From: Leptolyngbya sp. Cla-17
GTDB taxonomy: Bacteria; Cyanobacteriota; Cyanobacteriia; Leptolyngbyales; Leptolyngbyaceae
Reading direction: 5' to 3'
Assembly (NCBI RefSeq): GCF_016807185.1
Contig: NZ_JAEVYN010000002.1
Span: 186,001-250,000 of the forward strand
DNA: 64,000 bases
Below are positions 54,307-63,123 of this stretch, piece after piece. Made by a program: the position numbers and the translations under genes. The notes under the pieces were generated by a model. It was given only the letters and a program-made list of their open reading frames with translations, did not search any database and had not been told where the DNA came from. The first letter of the stretch is position 1. Each line of letters opens with the position of its first letter.

Positions 54307-54861
54307 ATGACGCAGGCAAAATTAATGGTTTCACAGGTCGAGACCCCGATCCCAGATGTGAGCCTTCATCCGGCTCATTCTATTGAAGGACTGGTACAGG
54401 TATTTACTTGCACCCACCGCAGTTTTTTTACAAATGTCATGGCACAAGCGCTTCGCATTGCCGGACAAGGCACTCCCGTCCTAGTCGTACAGTTTCTTAA
54501 AGGTGGGATTGCTCAAGGCTACGAACATCCTGTGCAATTGGGGCAGAGCCTCGACTGGATTCGATGCAACTTATCCCGCTGTATCGATACGCCCGTCTTG
54601 GACGACGACGAGCAGAAATCCCTGGAAGAACTATGGCTTTACACTCAAGACGTTGTTTGTCAGGGAAAATACGAACTGGTTGTGCTGGATGAACTCAGCC
54701 TCGCTATTACCTTTGGGTTAATTTCAGAAGGCGATGTGCTAGCCTTTCTGAAAAAACGTCCCCGCAACGTAGATGTTATTTTGACGGGACCCGAAATGCC
54801 GCGATCGCTCCTTGATGTCGCCGACCAAATCACCGAACTCCGCCGTAGCCACCAACCGTGA
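54307..54861 (+). CDS. CobO/BtuR-like protein without Walker A motif
   Basis: A 184-residue protein related to cob(I)alamin adenosyltransferases of the CobO/BtuR type. The strand-helix after the P-loop (MAQALRIAGQGTPVLVVQFLKGG), the ELVVLDELSLAITFGLI segment with its acidic pair and the GPEMPRSLLDVADQITEL end are typical. Where BtuR has the GxGKGKT-type loop this protein reads TCTHRSFFT (residues 34-42), so it should not bind ATP in the usual way. It may be a non-catalytic or re-purposed member. It precedes dcd in the same orientation, and only heptamer repeats lie between. Confidence 0.75.
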   Translation: MTQAKLMVSQVETPIPDVSLHPAHSIEGLVQVFTCTHRSFFTNVMAQALRIAGQGTPVLVVQFLKGGIAQGYEHPVQLGQSLDWIRCNLSRCIDTPVLDDDEQKSLEELWLYTQDVVCQGKYELVVLDELSLAITFGLISEGDVLAFLKKRPRNVDVILTGPEMPRSLLDVADQITELRRSHQP

Positions 54862-54873
54862 GGAACAGGGTTT

Positions 54874-54922
54874 GAGGTTCGGAGTTCGGGGTTCGGGGTT
54901 CGGGGTTCAACTCCAAACTCCT
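54874..54922 (+). repeat. Heptanucleotide repeats, copy C
   Basis: Five heptamers (GAGGTTC, GGAGTTC and three GGGGTTC) in a row at 54874-54908, then two of the opposite orientation type (AACTCCA, AACTCCT) to 54922. They start 13 bases after the stop of the CobO-like gene. Confidence 0.85.
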
Positions 54923-54976
54923 TCGCACTCTGCACTCTAGAACGAGCCTTTATTAAAGCGTTTACCTGTTGATTCG

Positions 54977-55019
54977 CACTCCGCACTCCCAACTCCGCAC
55001 TCCCAACTCCCCGAACTCC
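54977..55019 (+). repeat. Heptanucleotide repeats, copy D (up to the dcd start)
   Basis: GCACTCC twice, then CAACTCC, GCACTCC, CAACTCC and a final CGAACTCC, ending one base before the ATG of dcd at 55021. They leave no room for a normal ribosome binding site. Confidence 0.85.
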
Positions 55020-55020
55020 T

Positions 55021-55602
55021 ATGATCAAAAACGACACTTGGATTACTGAAATGGCAGCGAAGGGCATGATTGCTCCCTTTGAGCCTCAACTGGTGCGCCA
55101 TGCCAATGGTTTACCCGTGATTTCCTATGGGCTAAGTAGCTATGGCTATGACTTGCGTTTATCGGCGGCAGAATTTCGCATCTTTCGCCATATTCCCGGC
55201 AAAGTGGTTGATCCGAAGCATTTTAACCCTGCCAATTTGGAAGCCACCGAGCTACACACGGATGAAAACGGCAGTTTCTTCATCTTGCCTGCCCACTCCT
55301 ATGGCTTAGGCGTAGCGTTGGAACGGTTGGCAGTGCCGGAAAATGTGACGGTGATTTGCATTGGCAAAAGCACCTATGCTCGCACTGGGCTAATTGCCAA
55401 TCTCACCCCGGCTGAGGCAGGTTGGCGCGGCTATTTGACCCTAGAATTTTCTAATTCCTCTAGTGCCGACTGCCGCATTTACGCGAATGAAGGGGTGGTG
55501 CAATTAATCTTTTTAGAAGGTGCGCCCTGTGCGGTGAGCTATGAAACCCGCCAAGGGAAGTATCAAGACCAATTGGAGCAGGTGACGCTGGCACGAGTTT
55601 AG
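55021..55602 (+). CDS. dcd: dCTP deaminase
   Basis: A 193-residue enzyme that turns dCTP into dUTP for thymidylate synthesis. The LPVISYGLSSYGYDLRLSAAEF start, GLIANLTPAEAGWRGYLTLEF core with the catalytic Glu, and NEGVVQLIFLEG end are diagnostic, and length is standard. The ATG is directly preceded by heptamer repeats with no Shine-Dalgarno sequence, and the TAG stop is the first bases of another repeat array. Confidence 0.95.
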   Translation: MIKNDTWITEMAAKGMIAPFEPQLVRHANGLPVISYGLSSYGYDLRLSAAEFRIFRHIPGKVVDPKHFNPANLEATELHTDENGSFFILPAHSYGLGVALERLAVPENVTVICIGKSTYARTGLIANLTPAEAGWRGYLTLEFSNSSSADCRIYANEGVVQLIFLEGAPCAVSYETRQGKYQDQLEQVTLARV

Positions 55603-55622
55603 TACGGAGTACGGAGTGCGGA
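55602..55622 (+). repeat. Heptanucleotide repeats, copy E (from the dcd stop)
   Basis: GTACGGA twice and GTGCGGA once, beginning at the last base of the dcd stop codon. Confidence 0.8.
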
Positions 55623-55687
55623 GTGGATAGAGTAGGCAGGTTAATGAATTGCTCCGCCCTGCTGCCGTTGCTTTGTTTCCTGTCCCC

Positions 55688-55729
55688 GAACCCTGCCCCT
55701 TGACCCCTGAACCTCGAACTCCGAACCCT
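55688..55729 (+). repeat. Heptanucleotide repeats, copy F (up to the methyltransferase start)
   Basis: Six consecutive heptamers: GAACCCT, GCCCCTT, GACCCCT, GAACCTC, GAACTCC, GAACCCT. They end one base before the ATG at 55731. Confidence 0.85.
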
Positions 55730-55730
55730 C

Positions 55731-56906
55731 ATGAATTTTCCTCGAATTGTTTTACAAAACAGCAAAGCCGATGCCGTCCGGCGGTTTCACCCGTGGATTT
55801 TTTCGGGTGCAATTAAGCAGAAAGATCCAGAGTTGCAAGAGGGGGCGATCGCGGAGGTGTTCAGCGCCAGTGGAGATTTTTTGGCGATCGGTCACTATTG
55901 TGGCGGCAATATTGCGGTCAAAATCCTTGCTTTTGAGCCAGTTACCAGCGTTGAGAAGCTGTTCTTAGACCGATTTCACCGTGCCTATGAGGTGCGGCGA
56001 CAGGTGGGTCTGGCGGAGAGTGACGTAACCAACTGCTATCGCCTGGTGAATGCTGAGGGCGACGGGCTACCAGGCTTGATTGTGGATTGGTACAACGGCA
56101 CGGCGGTGATGCAAGCCTATTCGCTGGGGATGTATGAGCAGCGATCGCAGATTGTGGAGTGCTTGCAGTCAGTCTATGGCGATCGCTTGAAAGCGGTGTA
56201 CGACAAAAGCGCGACGGTGCTATCCAAAACGCAGTCTACGAATCAGTATTTGCTTGGCGAAAAATCCGACGGAGTGGTGCAGGAATACGGTCACCGCTTT
56301 TCAGTGGATTGGGAAGAAGGGCAAAAAACAGGCTTCTTTTTAGACCAGCGAGAACATCGACAATTGCTTGCCCAGTACGCCAAAGGTAAGCGAGTGCTGA
56401 ATACCTTTTGCTACTCTGGCGGCTTTTCGGTATATGCCGTGGATGCGGATGCGGAGGTAGTGCATTCAGTGGATAGTTCGGCAAAAGCGATCGCCCTGAC
56501 CGAAGACAACATTGCGCTCAACAATCCCCACCAAGTTGAGCATGAATCCGTGGCTGCCGATGTGTTTGACTATCTCAAAGGCTGCGACCCGGTGTATGAC
56601 ATCATCATTCTCGACCCGCCTGCCTTTGCCAAAAATCTATCCGCCCGCCATCAAGCGGTGATGGCATATAAACGGCTGAACCAAATGGCATTTGATAAGC
56701 TGCGACCGGGCGGCATGGTGTTCACCTTTTCTTGCTCCCAAGTGGTGACTCCTGACTTATTTAAGGGCGCAGTTATGGCTGGGGCGATCGAATCTCGAAA
56801 AGCCATTCAGGTGTTGCATTCTTTGGCTCAGCCCGCCGACCATCCCACCAGCATTTATCATCCCGAAGGTCTATATCTCAAGGGATTGGTGCTAAGCGTG
56901 GAGTAA
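55731..56906 (+). CDS. RlmI-like 23S rRNA (cytosine) methyltransferase
   Basis: A 391-residue SAM-dependent methyltransferase with an N-terminal PUA domain (about residues 1-75), an EEHEA-like middle domain, and a Rossmann methyltransferase domain. RVLNTFCYSGGFSVYAVDA is the SAM motif; IIILDPPAFAKN and FTFSCSQVVTP carry the catalytic Pro/Asp and Cys regions of the RlmI/RlmK class. It probably makes m5C in 23S rRNA. The start codon has no visible ribosome binding site because heptamer repeats abut it. Confidence 0.88.
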   Translation: MNFPRIVLQNSKADAVRRFHPWIFSGAIKQKDPELQEGAIAEVFSASGDFLAIGHYCGGNIAVKILAFEPVTSVEKLFLDRFHRAYEVRRQVGLAESDVTNCYRLVNAEGDGLPGLIVDWYNGTAVMQAYSLGMYEQRSQIVECLQSVYGDRLKAVYDKSATVLSKTQSTNQYLLGEKSDGVVQEYGHRFSVDWEEGQKTGFFLDQREHRQLLAQYAKGKRVLNTFCYSGGFSVYAVDADAEVVHSVDSSAKAIALTEDNIALNNPHQVEHESVAADVFDYLKGCDPVYDIIILDPPAFAKNLSARHQAVMAYKRLNQMAFDKLRPGGMVFTFSCSQVVTPDLFKGAVMAGAIESRKAIQVLHSLAQPADHPTSIYHPEGLYLKGLVLSVE

Positions 56907-57041
56907 GTAAGAGGGAAAAACCAACATTGACTCTTACCCCTGGGACTTACCATGGCAAAGCTGTCACCCCCGAGATCGCGATGGGACAGGACTTCAAAGG
57001 CAAACTATCCTTGGCACTCTATCTATCCCTCATTAATCACT

Positions 57042-58368
57042 CTAAGCAGATGAAAAGATAAGTTGGAGGTTTAGCTGATGCACCCGTGGACAGATAAACT
57101 GATTCATCTTCTGCGTCAGTTGCTCAAACCCTAACTGAAGGGAAGCAATGGGAAAAACCGTCAACCAGTGTTTAAGCCAATTGAAGCAAACTAAAGGTTG
57201 AATAACTAAACGCAAGTTGTTGAGTAAGTTCTTCCAACCGCTCTGGTTATTCCACCACGGGTGCTGCGAAAACCGCTGATGGGCCAGTGGACAGGAGTCG
57301 TTGAATGGGTCGGCAAACAAACTGACCATCAAAAACGTACTCATGACCAACTCCCACCACTTCTCAATCTGCTCATAGCGGGTCATACGAAAGTCTGCCC
57401 ACCCGAGTGCATCTTTGGCTTGTTTGAGACCATACTCAATCCAGGTTCTAAAGCCATAACTGTCACCAATATCTTTGAGTTTGATTGCCGGGGCACAGAC
57501 CATGACATAGGACGTTGAGTTGTCCGGTAACGTGTCAGGGTCAGTGGTCAACAGCCAGTACTGCTTGCGGTGGCTTTTGCCGTAAATCACCTCAGCCATG
57601 TGACGGGTTTCTGTCGTGCCATTACTAAAGGTGCGCTTGAAGGTCTGCCAAGGCTCCTGGTACACCTCCTGGTCTTGCGGTAGCCACAAAGCATGGTTGC
57701 TGCGAATCGCCAGGATGTAAGGTAGGTTTAATTCATCTAGCACATCGACAAAGTTGACTTTACTTTCGCCATACAAGCTATCGGCGAGCACCAGTTCAAA
57801 CTCAAATCCTAGTGCTTGTAATTGTCGAATCATGGTTGCCGCAATTTGCGGTTTACTTTGATACTCTTCTCCCTCTTTGAGTCGTTCTCTGGGTTTATAC
57901 ACCTCAAAACTCAATGGCACAATCATGCCATCGACTAAGCCGTAGGCAGTGACAGCGACAATGCCATTTTCCTTCTTACCGACGTTGCCGATGTATTGCC
58001 GTTTGACGTAATCAGTGCTTTTTCCCTTCTTACAATCTCCAGTTTCATCAATCAGTAATATCAATGACCGACCGTAATATCAATGACCGACCGTTGAGTA
58101 CCTTGAGGGTCAACTCCAATCGCTTCTGGCGTAACTGTTGCACCTGCCAAGGAGACTCGGTAAGGAAGTGATGTAAGTTTTGCTGATTGTTTAAGCCTAC
58201 TGCTTTGGCAATGGCAGGTAAGGATTTGCGTTTAATCTCGCTAATCATCCCCAGATGCAGAAGCTTAAAGGCTTCATAGCTGCGCACTTCTGGGAATAAG
58301 TCCTCATACAATTGGCAGTATTCATCCACAAAATGTATCGTCGGGCGGGCGGCTCTAGATGCTGGCAT
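57042..58368 (-). pseudogene. IS701-family transposase broken by a 19-bp tandem duplication
   Basis: The N-terminal part (58368-58048) and the C-terminal part (from about 58064 to 57042) are in different frames. A 19-bp unit GTAATATCAATGACCGACC occurs twice in tandem (58055-58073, 58074-58092). Removing one copy joins VLNGRSLIL to LIDETGDCKKGK and restores the first catalytic Asp and a continuous transposase of about 435 residues. The other acids are in LVLADSLYG and the RTWIEYGLKQAKDALGWAD helix. No other lesion is evident, so the duplication seems the only cause of inactivation. Confidence 0.9.
58055..58092. repeat. 19-bp perfect tandem duplication
   Basis: Two identical head-to-tail copies of GTAATATCAATGACCGACC. 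It frameshifts the IS701 transposase. Confidence 0.97.
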
Positions 58369-58437
58369 GGCAATTGAATCTGGACAAACGTACCTCTATA
58401 ATAGATAGTCTCTAGTCAGAGTGATTTAAGAGGGCTA

Positions 58438-59401
58438 TAGCAATCGAGAGGATAGTTAAGACAGGATATACAGATACACCTAAGTAGTGGATAGCTATTC
58501 CCATGCCTGCTCCTTACAGCGACGACCTGCGCCAAAAAGTACTGGACGCGATTGCTAGTGGACACCGTAAAAGCCACGTCAGCCAACTGTTTAACATTAG
58601 CCGCAACACGATTGACCTGTGGCTCAAACGACGAGACGCAACAGGTTCACCCAGTGCTATTCGGCACTATCCACGCGGTCCCCAAGGCAAGATCACTGAT
58701 TTGGAGCAATTTCGAGTCTTTGCCAAGCAGCATGGACATTTGACGCAGAAGGAGATGGCAGAGCAGTGGGGTCAACCAATCAGTGACCACACCCTGGGTA
58801 AAGCCTTAAAGCGGATTGGTTTCACTCGAAAAAAAAGAGCTATGGCTATCGGGAACGGGATGAAGCGCAACGGCAAGTCTGCTTAGCCCAATTGCAAGCC
58901 TACCTTCCGGAGCAACTTGTTTATGTGGATGAAGCCGGTGAGGATGACACCGAAGACTATGCCTATGGATGGTGTGAGCAATCCAAGCGATTTGAGGCCC
59001 TGAAATTAGGGCATCGAACGGAGCGCATCAGCATGATTGCTGGATGTGTGAGCGTCAAGTGATCGCGCCGATGACCTTCAAGGGCTATTGCGACAGTGTG
59101 TTATTTGAAACCTGGGTACAGGAGTTTCTCGTGGCTCAGTTAAAGCCAGGACAAGTGGTCGTGATGGACAATGCCAGTTTTCACAAATCGAGGGTAATTC
59201 GAGAGCAGATTGAGCAAGCTGGGTGCCTTGTTCTATTTCTGCCACCCTATTCCCCGGACTTGAACAAGATTGAAAAGTTTTGGGCGCGGCTGAAGCACTA
59301 CTTACGTAAAACCCTCAATCAGTTTCAAACCCTTTGGGATGCAGTCGATAATGCCTTCAAAGCATTGTCCTAACCAACTGCTCGATTGCTATACATATCC
59401 T
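58438..59401 (+). mobile_element. IS630-family insertion sequence, degenerate
   Basis: About 0.96 kb. The ends are inverted repeats TAGCAATCGAG (58438-58448) and its complement (59391-59401), similar for roughly 15 further bases, flanked by TA on both sides (58436-58437 and 59402-59403), the typical IS630 target duplication. It lies next to the IS701 element and about 140 bases before carA. Confidence 0.87.
58503..59373 (+). pseudogene. IS630-family transposase with two frame changes
   Basis: Three pieces make one transposase. Piece 1 (58503-58836) carries the helix-turn-helix (SHVSQLFNISRNTIDLWLKR). At eight As (58829-58836) a -1 slip enters piece 2 (KKSYGYRERDEAQRQVCLAQ onward), which holds YVDEAGEDD; this is probably programmed. 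Near 59041-59047 a second -1 change, most simply a one-base deletion in a TGG codon, leads to piece 3 (CERQVIAPMTFKGYCDSVL, VVMDNASFHKS, PPYSPDLNKIEKFW). The second change breaks the gene. Confidence 0.87.
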
Positions 59402-59541
59402 ATTGGTGGTGATCTGGCTCATCCCAGAGCGCCGGATCAAAAAGACGCTACAGTCTTGAGGCGTGATCGTGTGGTTTGAACTTTTTGCAAAACGGCAAGC
59501 GTGGCATAATAAGGCGTTTCAAATTTGTGACAAAGGTAACT

Positions 59542-60696
59542 ATGGCAACTTCCCCACAGCCTGCACTGCTGGTTTTGGCAGATGGATCTTACTATCCTGG
59601 CTATTCATTTGGCGCGTTGGGCACCACTATTGGAGAAGTCGTGTTCAACACAGGCATGACGGGCTATCAAGAAGTATTGACTGATCCTAGCTACTGTGGG
59701 CAAATTGTTACCTTTACCTACCCAGAGTTGGGCAATACGGGCGTAAATGTGGGTGATGAAGAATCGGCTCGTCCTCAGGTGCGCGGTGCGATCGCCCGAA
59801 ACATCTGTGCGCGACCCAGCAACTGGCGATCGACCCAATCCCTGCAAGACTACTTCAAACAGCATCATGTCTTAGGCATTTACGGCATCGATACCCGCGC
59901 CCTGACCCGCAAGTTGCGATCGGTGGGTGCCATGAACGGCGCTATCTCCACTGAAATTCTTGACCCCAATGATTTATTGCAGCGGATTCAAGAGGCTCCT
60001 AGCATGGCAGGACTCAACCTCGTGAAAGAGGTCACCACTGCCGCTGTATATGAATGGTCAGAATCAACTGAAGCAGGGTGGGAGTTTAGCCCCGGCACTC
60101 AAACCGACGAGAAACCCCTCACCGTGGTTGCTTTAGATTTTGGCGTGAAGCGTAACATTTTGCGCCGCCTTGCCAGCTATGGCTGCCGAGTCATTGTAGT
60201 GCCCTCTACTACTTCTCCTGAAGACATCCTTAAATACAATCCCGACGGCATTTTTCTCTCCAATGGTCCTGGCGATCCGGCTGCTGTCACTGAAGGAGTG
60301 GCAACCACCAAAGCCCTGTTGAGTAGTCAAAAACCCATATTCGGCATTTGCATGGGGCACCAAATTTTGGGGCTTTCCTTAGGAGCCGAAACCTTTAAAC
60401 TTAAGTTTGGGCATCGGGGATTAAACCAGCCCTGTGGATTGGAACAAAAGCAGGTGGAAATTACCAGCCAAAATCATGGCTTTGCTATTTCTGCCGATTC
60501 TCTGCCCGATGCTGATGTGGAAATTACTCACCTGAATTTGAACGATCGCACCGTCGCTGGATTGCGTCATAAGTCTCTACCGCTGTTCTCGGTGCAATAT
60601 CACCCCGAAGCTAGCCCCGGTCCCCATGATGCCGATTACCTATTCGAGCAGTTCGTCACCCTGATGCGAACCTCACGTCAGCAGCCCGTCACCTGA
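59542..60696 (+). CDS. carA: Carbamoyl-phosphate synthase small subunit
   Basis: A 384-residue glutaminase subunit that feeds ammonia to CarB for arginine and pyrimidine synthesis. The N-terminal CPSase domain (GEVVFNTGMTGYQEVLTDPS, GIDTRALTRKLR) and the class I amidotransferase domain with C270 (GICMGHQILG), H354 and E356 (YHPEASPGP) are complete. I chose the ATG at 59542, which has AAAGG six bases upstream and gives the standard MATSPQPALLVLADG start. Insertion of the IS630 element left about 138 bases of upstream sequence, with CATAAT at 59516-59521 as the best -10 candidate. Confidence 0.96.
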   Translation: MATSPQPALLVLADGSYYPGYSFGALGTTIGEVVFNTGMTGYQEVLTDPSYCGQIVTFTYPELGNTGVNVGDEESARPQVRGAIARNICARPSNWRSTQSLQDYFKQHHVLGIYGIDTRALTRKLRSVGAMNGAISTEILDPNDLLQRIQEAPSMAGLNLVKEVTTAAVYEWSESTEAGWEFSPGTQTDEKPLTVVALDFGVKRNILRRLASYGCRVIVVPSTTSPEDILKYNPDGIFLSNGPGDPAAVTEGVATTKALLSSQKPIFGICMGHQILGLSLGAETFKLKFGHRGLNQPCGLEQKQVEITSQNHGFAISADSLPDADVEITHLNLNDRTVAGLRHKSLPLFSVQYHPEASPGPHDADYLFEQFVTLMRTSRQQPVT

Positions 60697-61011
60697 GAAA
60701 ACGATCAGGACACAGCGCACACATTCATATATCCAACTTTGGGTTGGAATCTAACGCGATCGCTTTTCTGCTAGGAGAGGAGCGATCGCTTTTCAATGCC
60801 CCCTTCAAAAAGCGCTGTGGATGCTCCTTTGGGAAAATGAATCTTGATAAAAATCTTTACAATTAACTCAGTAAATTCCACATTTATTGAACATCGTCAC
60901 GTCTTTATGATTTAACTACAAAATCTCTCTTAAGAGGGATGACTAGAAGGCTCTACTTTCTAGTTTCTTGCTCTTTTATAATTTTACGATGCTTAATAAG
61001 CAAATATTCTT
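60697..61011. other. Intergenic region after carA
   Basis: About 315 bases. The 5' part holds a terminator built from two HIP1 palindromes (listed separately). The 3' part is AT-rich and must hold the cyclase promoter, which I could not define. Confidence 0.4.
60756..60793 (+). terminator. Terminator of carA made of two HIP1 sites
   Basis: GCGATCGC at 60756-60763 pairs with GCGATCGC at 60782-60789 across an 18-base loop, followed by TTTT. Each octamer is itself a palindrome. Confidence 0.55.
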
Positions 61012-62130
61012 ATGGACTCTTCGCTTCAAACCGTCTTATCTTCTAACCCTGATTCGAGTCCGCCGTTCTATTTACAAGTAATGAAACGGCTCGTTACTGC
61101 TGTTCAAGAACTTTCCCTAGCTCATAGCTTGGAACGCATCATGGAAATTGTGCGGGTAGCCGCAAGAGACCTAACAAATGCCGATGGTGCCAGCTTTGTA
61201 TTGCGCGATAACGACCAGTGTTTCTATGCGGACGAAAATGCGATCGCGCCCCTCTGGAAAGGGCAACGGTTTCCCATGAAAATTTGCATTGGTGGCTGGA
61301 CGATGTATAATCGCCAACCTGCCATCATTGAAAACATTTACGGAGATGAACGGATTCCATTTGCTGCCTATCAACCAACCTTTGTAAAAAGTCTGGCAAT
61401 GGTGCCGATTCGGATACTCGATCCAATTGGGGCAATTGGAGTCTACTGGGCAGAGCGACACCAACCAACGGCAGAAGAGATTGAATTGCTGCAAGCGTTG
61501 GCAGACACAACAGCCGTTGCCCTTAAAAATGTGCAGATTTATACCGAACTTGAGCAACGGATACAGGATCGCACAGTTGAACTAGAATTTGCTAATGCCC
61601 AACTGCGAGAAGAGGTAAGAGAACGGAAAAGTGCAGAAGCGACAGTTCAGCGACTGTCAATTACAGATGAACTCACTGGGTTAAATAATCGGCGTGGCTT
61701 TCTTTTATTAGCAGAGCAGCAACTTAAATTAGCACGTCGAATTAAAGCATCCGTATGCCTGGTGTTTATTGATCTCGATGGTCTAAAGCAGGTGAATGAC
61801 CTTTCAGGACATGAGATCGGCGATCGCTTAATTGTAGATGCGGCTCAGATATTGAAACGAACCTTTCGCGAGTCGGATGTGGTGAGTCGGCTGGGCGGCG
61901 ATGAGTTCGCCGTGTTTGTGCCAGGGTGTTCAGCAAATGATAATCCGGTTGCTCGTCTGCAAATGAATGTGAACCAGTTCAATCAGGACTATGAACTTCC
62001 TTATCGATTATCGATGAGTATTGGTTCTACGATTTGCCAGGTTGATATCAGTCCATCCTTGGAGCAGATGATGACCCAAGCCGATGAATTGATGTATGCA
62101 CACAAACGCAGCAAACGCAGCAACAGTTAA
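61012..62130 (+). CDS. GAF-GGDEF diguanylate cyclase
   Basis: A 372-residue cytoplasmic enzyme expected to make cyclic di-GMP. A GAF domain (about residues 35-178) precedes a short coiled coil (178-212) and a GGDEF domain (about 215-370). The active site is intact (SRLGGDEFAVF, 295-299) and an inhibitory RxxD site (RESD, 286-289) lies five residues before it, so product feedback is likely. The GAF has no obvious Cys-His bilin site. The stop overlaps the convergent methyltransferase stop by four bases. Confidence 0.92.
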   Translation: MDSSLQTVLSSNPDSSPPFYLQVMKRLVTAVQELSLAHSLERIMEIVRVAARDLTNADGASFVLRDNDQCFYADENAIAPLWKGQRFPMKICIGGWTMYNRQPAIIENIYGDERIPFAAYQPTFVKSLAMVPIRILDPIGAIGVYWAERHQPTAEEIELLQALADTTAVALKNVQIYTELEQRIQDRTVELEFANAQLREEVRERKSAEATVQRLSITDELTGLNNRRGFLLLAEQQLKLARRIKASVCLVFIDLDGLKQVNDLSGHEIGDRLIVDAAQILKRTFRESDVVSRLGGDEFAVFVPGCSANDNPVARLQMNVNQFNQDYELPYRLSMSIGSTICQVDISPSLEQMMTQADELMYAHKRSKRSNS

Positions 62131-62942
62131 ATTTTCTCGCGTTGTTTGAAAAAATCTAATTCAAGGTTTTTATTGATCAGTCTTGATTGAAAAACTAGTG
62201 GCACCTTTACTGCTTTGCCAATGTAATTAACCGAGGTATCGTCATTAATTACGATTTTAGGAATACCTGTTTTACGATAGTCTAGATAACTGGATAGGTT
62301 CAATCGTAAGGCTTCGCTGAATAAATCAAATCCTTTGATTTCTACATCTTTAAAGCCACTTTTAATGAGCAACTCAGTGAGTTCTTCAGGTGTAACAAAC
62401 TTGTTCCAATCATGAACGCCTTTTTGAATCTCACCCAAGATATTTTCCATAATCCAAATCATCACTAAACGCGATTTGAAGTTGCGATTGATAGTGTCAA
62501 AGAAAAAGGTTCCATTGGGTTTTAGTATTCTAAACACTTCTGCTAAAACGCGAGGAACGCTCTCCACATGTTCCAGCACGTCTACACTAATCACCACATC
62601 AAAGCTGCTGTCTGCATAGGTCATTGCTTCTGCAATGCCGCAGCGATAGTCGATCGCCAAGCCAGCGGCGATCGCATGGGCTTGAGCCGCGACAATACAT
62701 TTTTGAGATTGATCAATGCCCGATACGGCAACTCCTCGTGCCGCCATAAATTCACAGGAAAATCCGCCGCCGCAGCCGACATCTAGCGCTTTTAAACCTT
62801 GCCAATTTGCAATATGACGATCGAAAAATTCAAATCGCGGTTTATTGAGATGATACAGCGTATAGATTTTGGTATCTTCGTCCCACCAATTATCGGCGTT
62901 GCGATCGTAAAACTCTAAATCATTTTTTTGGGTGATTGCCAT
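62127..62942 (-). CDS. UbiG-like class I SAM methyltransferase
   Basis: A 271-residue O-methyltransferase. Motif I is ALDVGCGGGFSCEFMA, followed by GIDQSQKCI and DVVISVDVLEHV. The N-terminal FYDRNADNWWDEDTKIYTLYHLNKPR and the FVTPEELTELLIKSGF helix resemble UbiG, which methylates ubiquinone precursors. Cyanobacteria do not make ubiquinone, so the substrate is probably another quinone or phenolic compound. The start ATG at 62942 is clear; its own operon is not evident. Confidence 0.82.
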   Translation of the reverse strand: MAITQKNDLEFYDRNADNWWDEDTKIYTLYHLNKPRFEFFDRHIANWQGLKALDVGCGGGFSCEFMAARGVAVSGIDQSQKCIVAAQAHAIAAGLAIDYRCGIAEAMTYADSSFDVVISVDVLEHVESVPRVLAEVFRILKPNGTFFFDTINRNFKSRLVMIWIMENILGEIQKGVHDWNKFVTPEELTELLIKSGFKDVEIKGFDLFSEALRLNLSSYLDYRKTGIPKIVINDDTSVNYIGKAVKVPLVFQSRLINKNLELDFFKQREKI

Positions 62943-63123
62943 GCAAATCCTAAAACAGTCCAGTACTCAATGTTTGCTGAATCCTGCCTGAATCAAAGCA
63001 TAAAATTTTAGGTTTTCAAAGTCGTCATTATGCAATTGCGTCACAGAAAACTTTTATGCCCATTGCTATCTGCATATTTTTCTATGGATAACCGTATAGG
63101 TTCATAGACTCTGCAAAAAAAGG

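Larger units (their letters stand above)
57037..58425 (-). mobile_element. IS701-family insertion sequence, inactivated
   Basis: About 1.4 kb, with a transposase on the minus strand. The ends carry inverted AATCACTCT-type repeats (57035-57043 and 58418-58427) and lie beside TTAA at 57033-57036 and 58426-58429, which fits the YTAR target preference of IS701; the precise boundary is ambiguous by a base. The right end sits about ten bases from the left end of another IS. Confidence 0.8.

Noticed and set aside
53105..55729. Possible CRISPR array
   Set aside because: The repeats are contiguous heptamers without spacers, and no cas gene is present.
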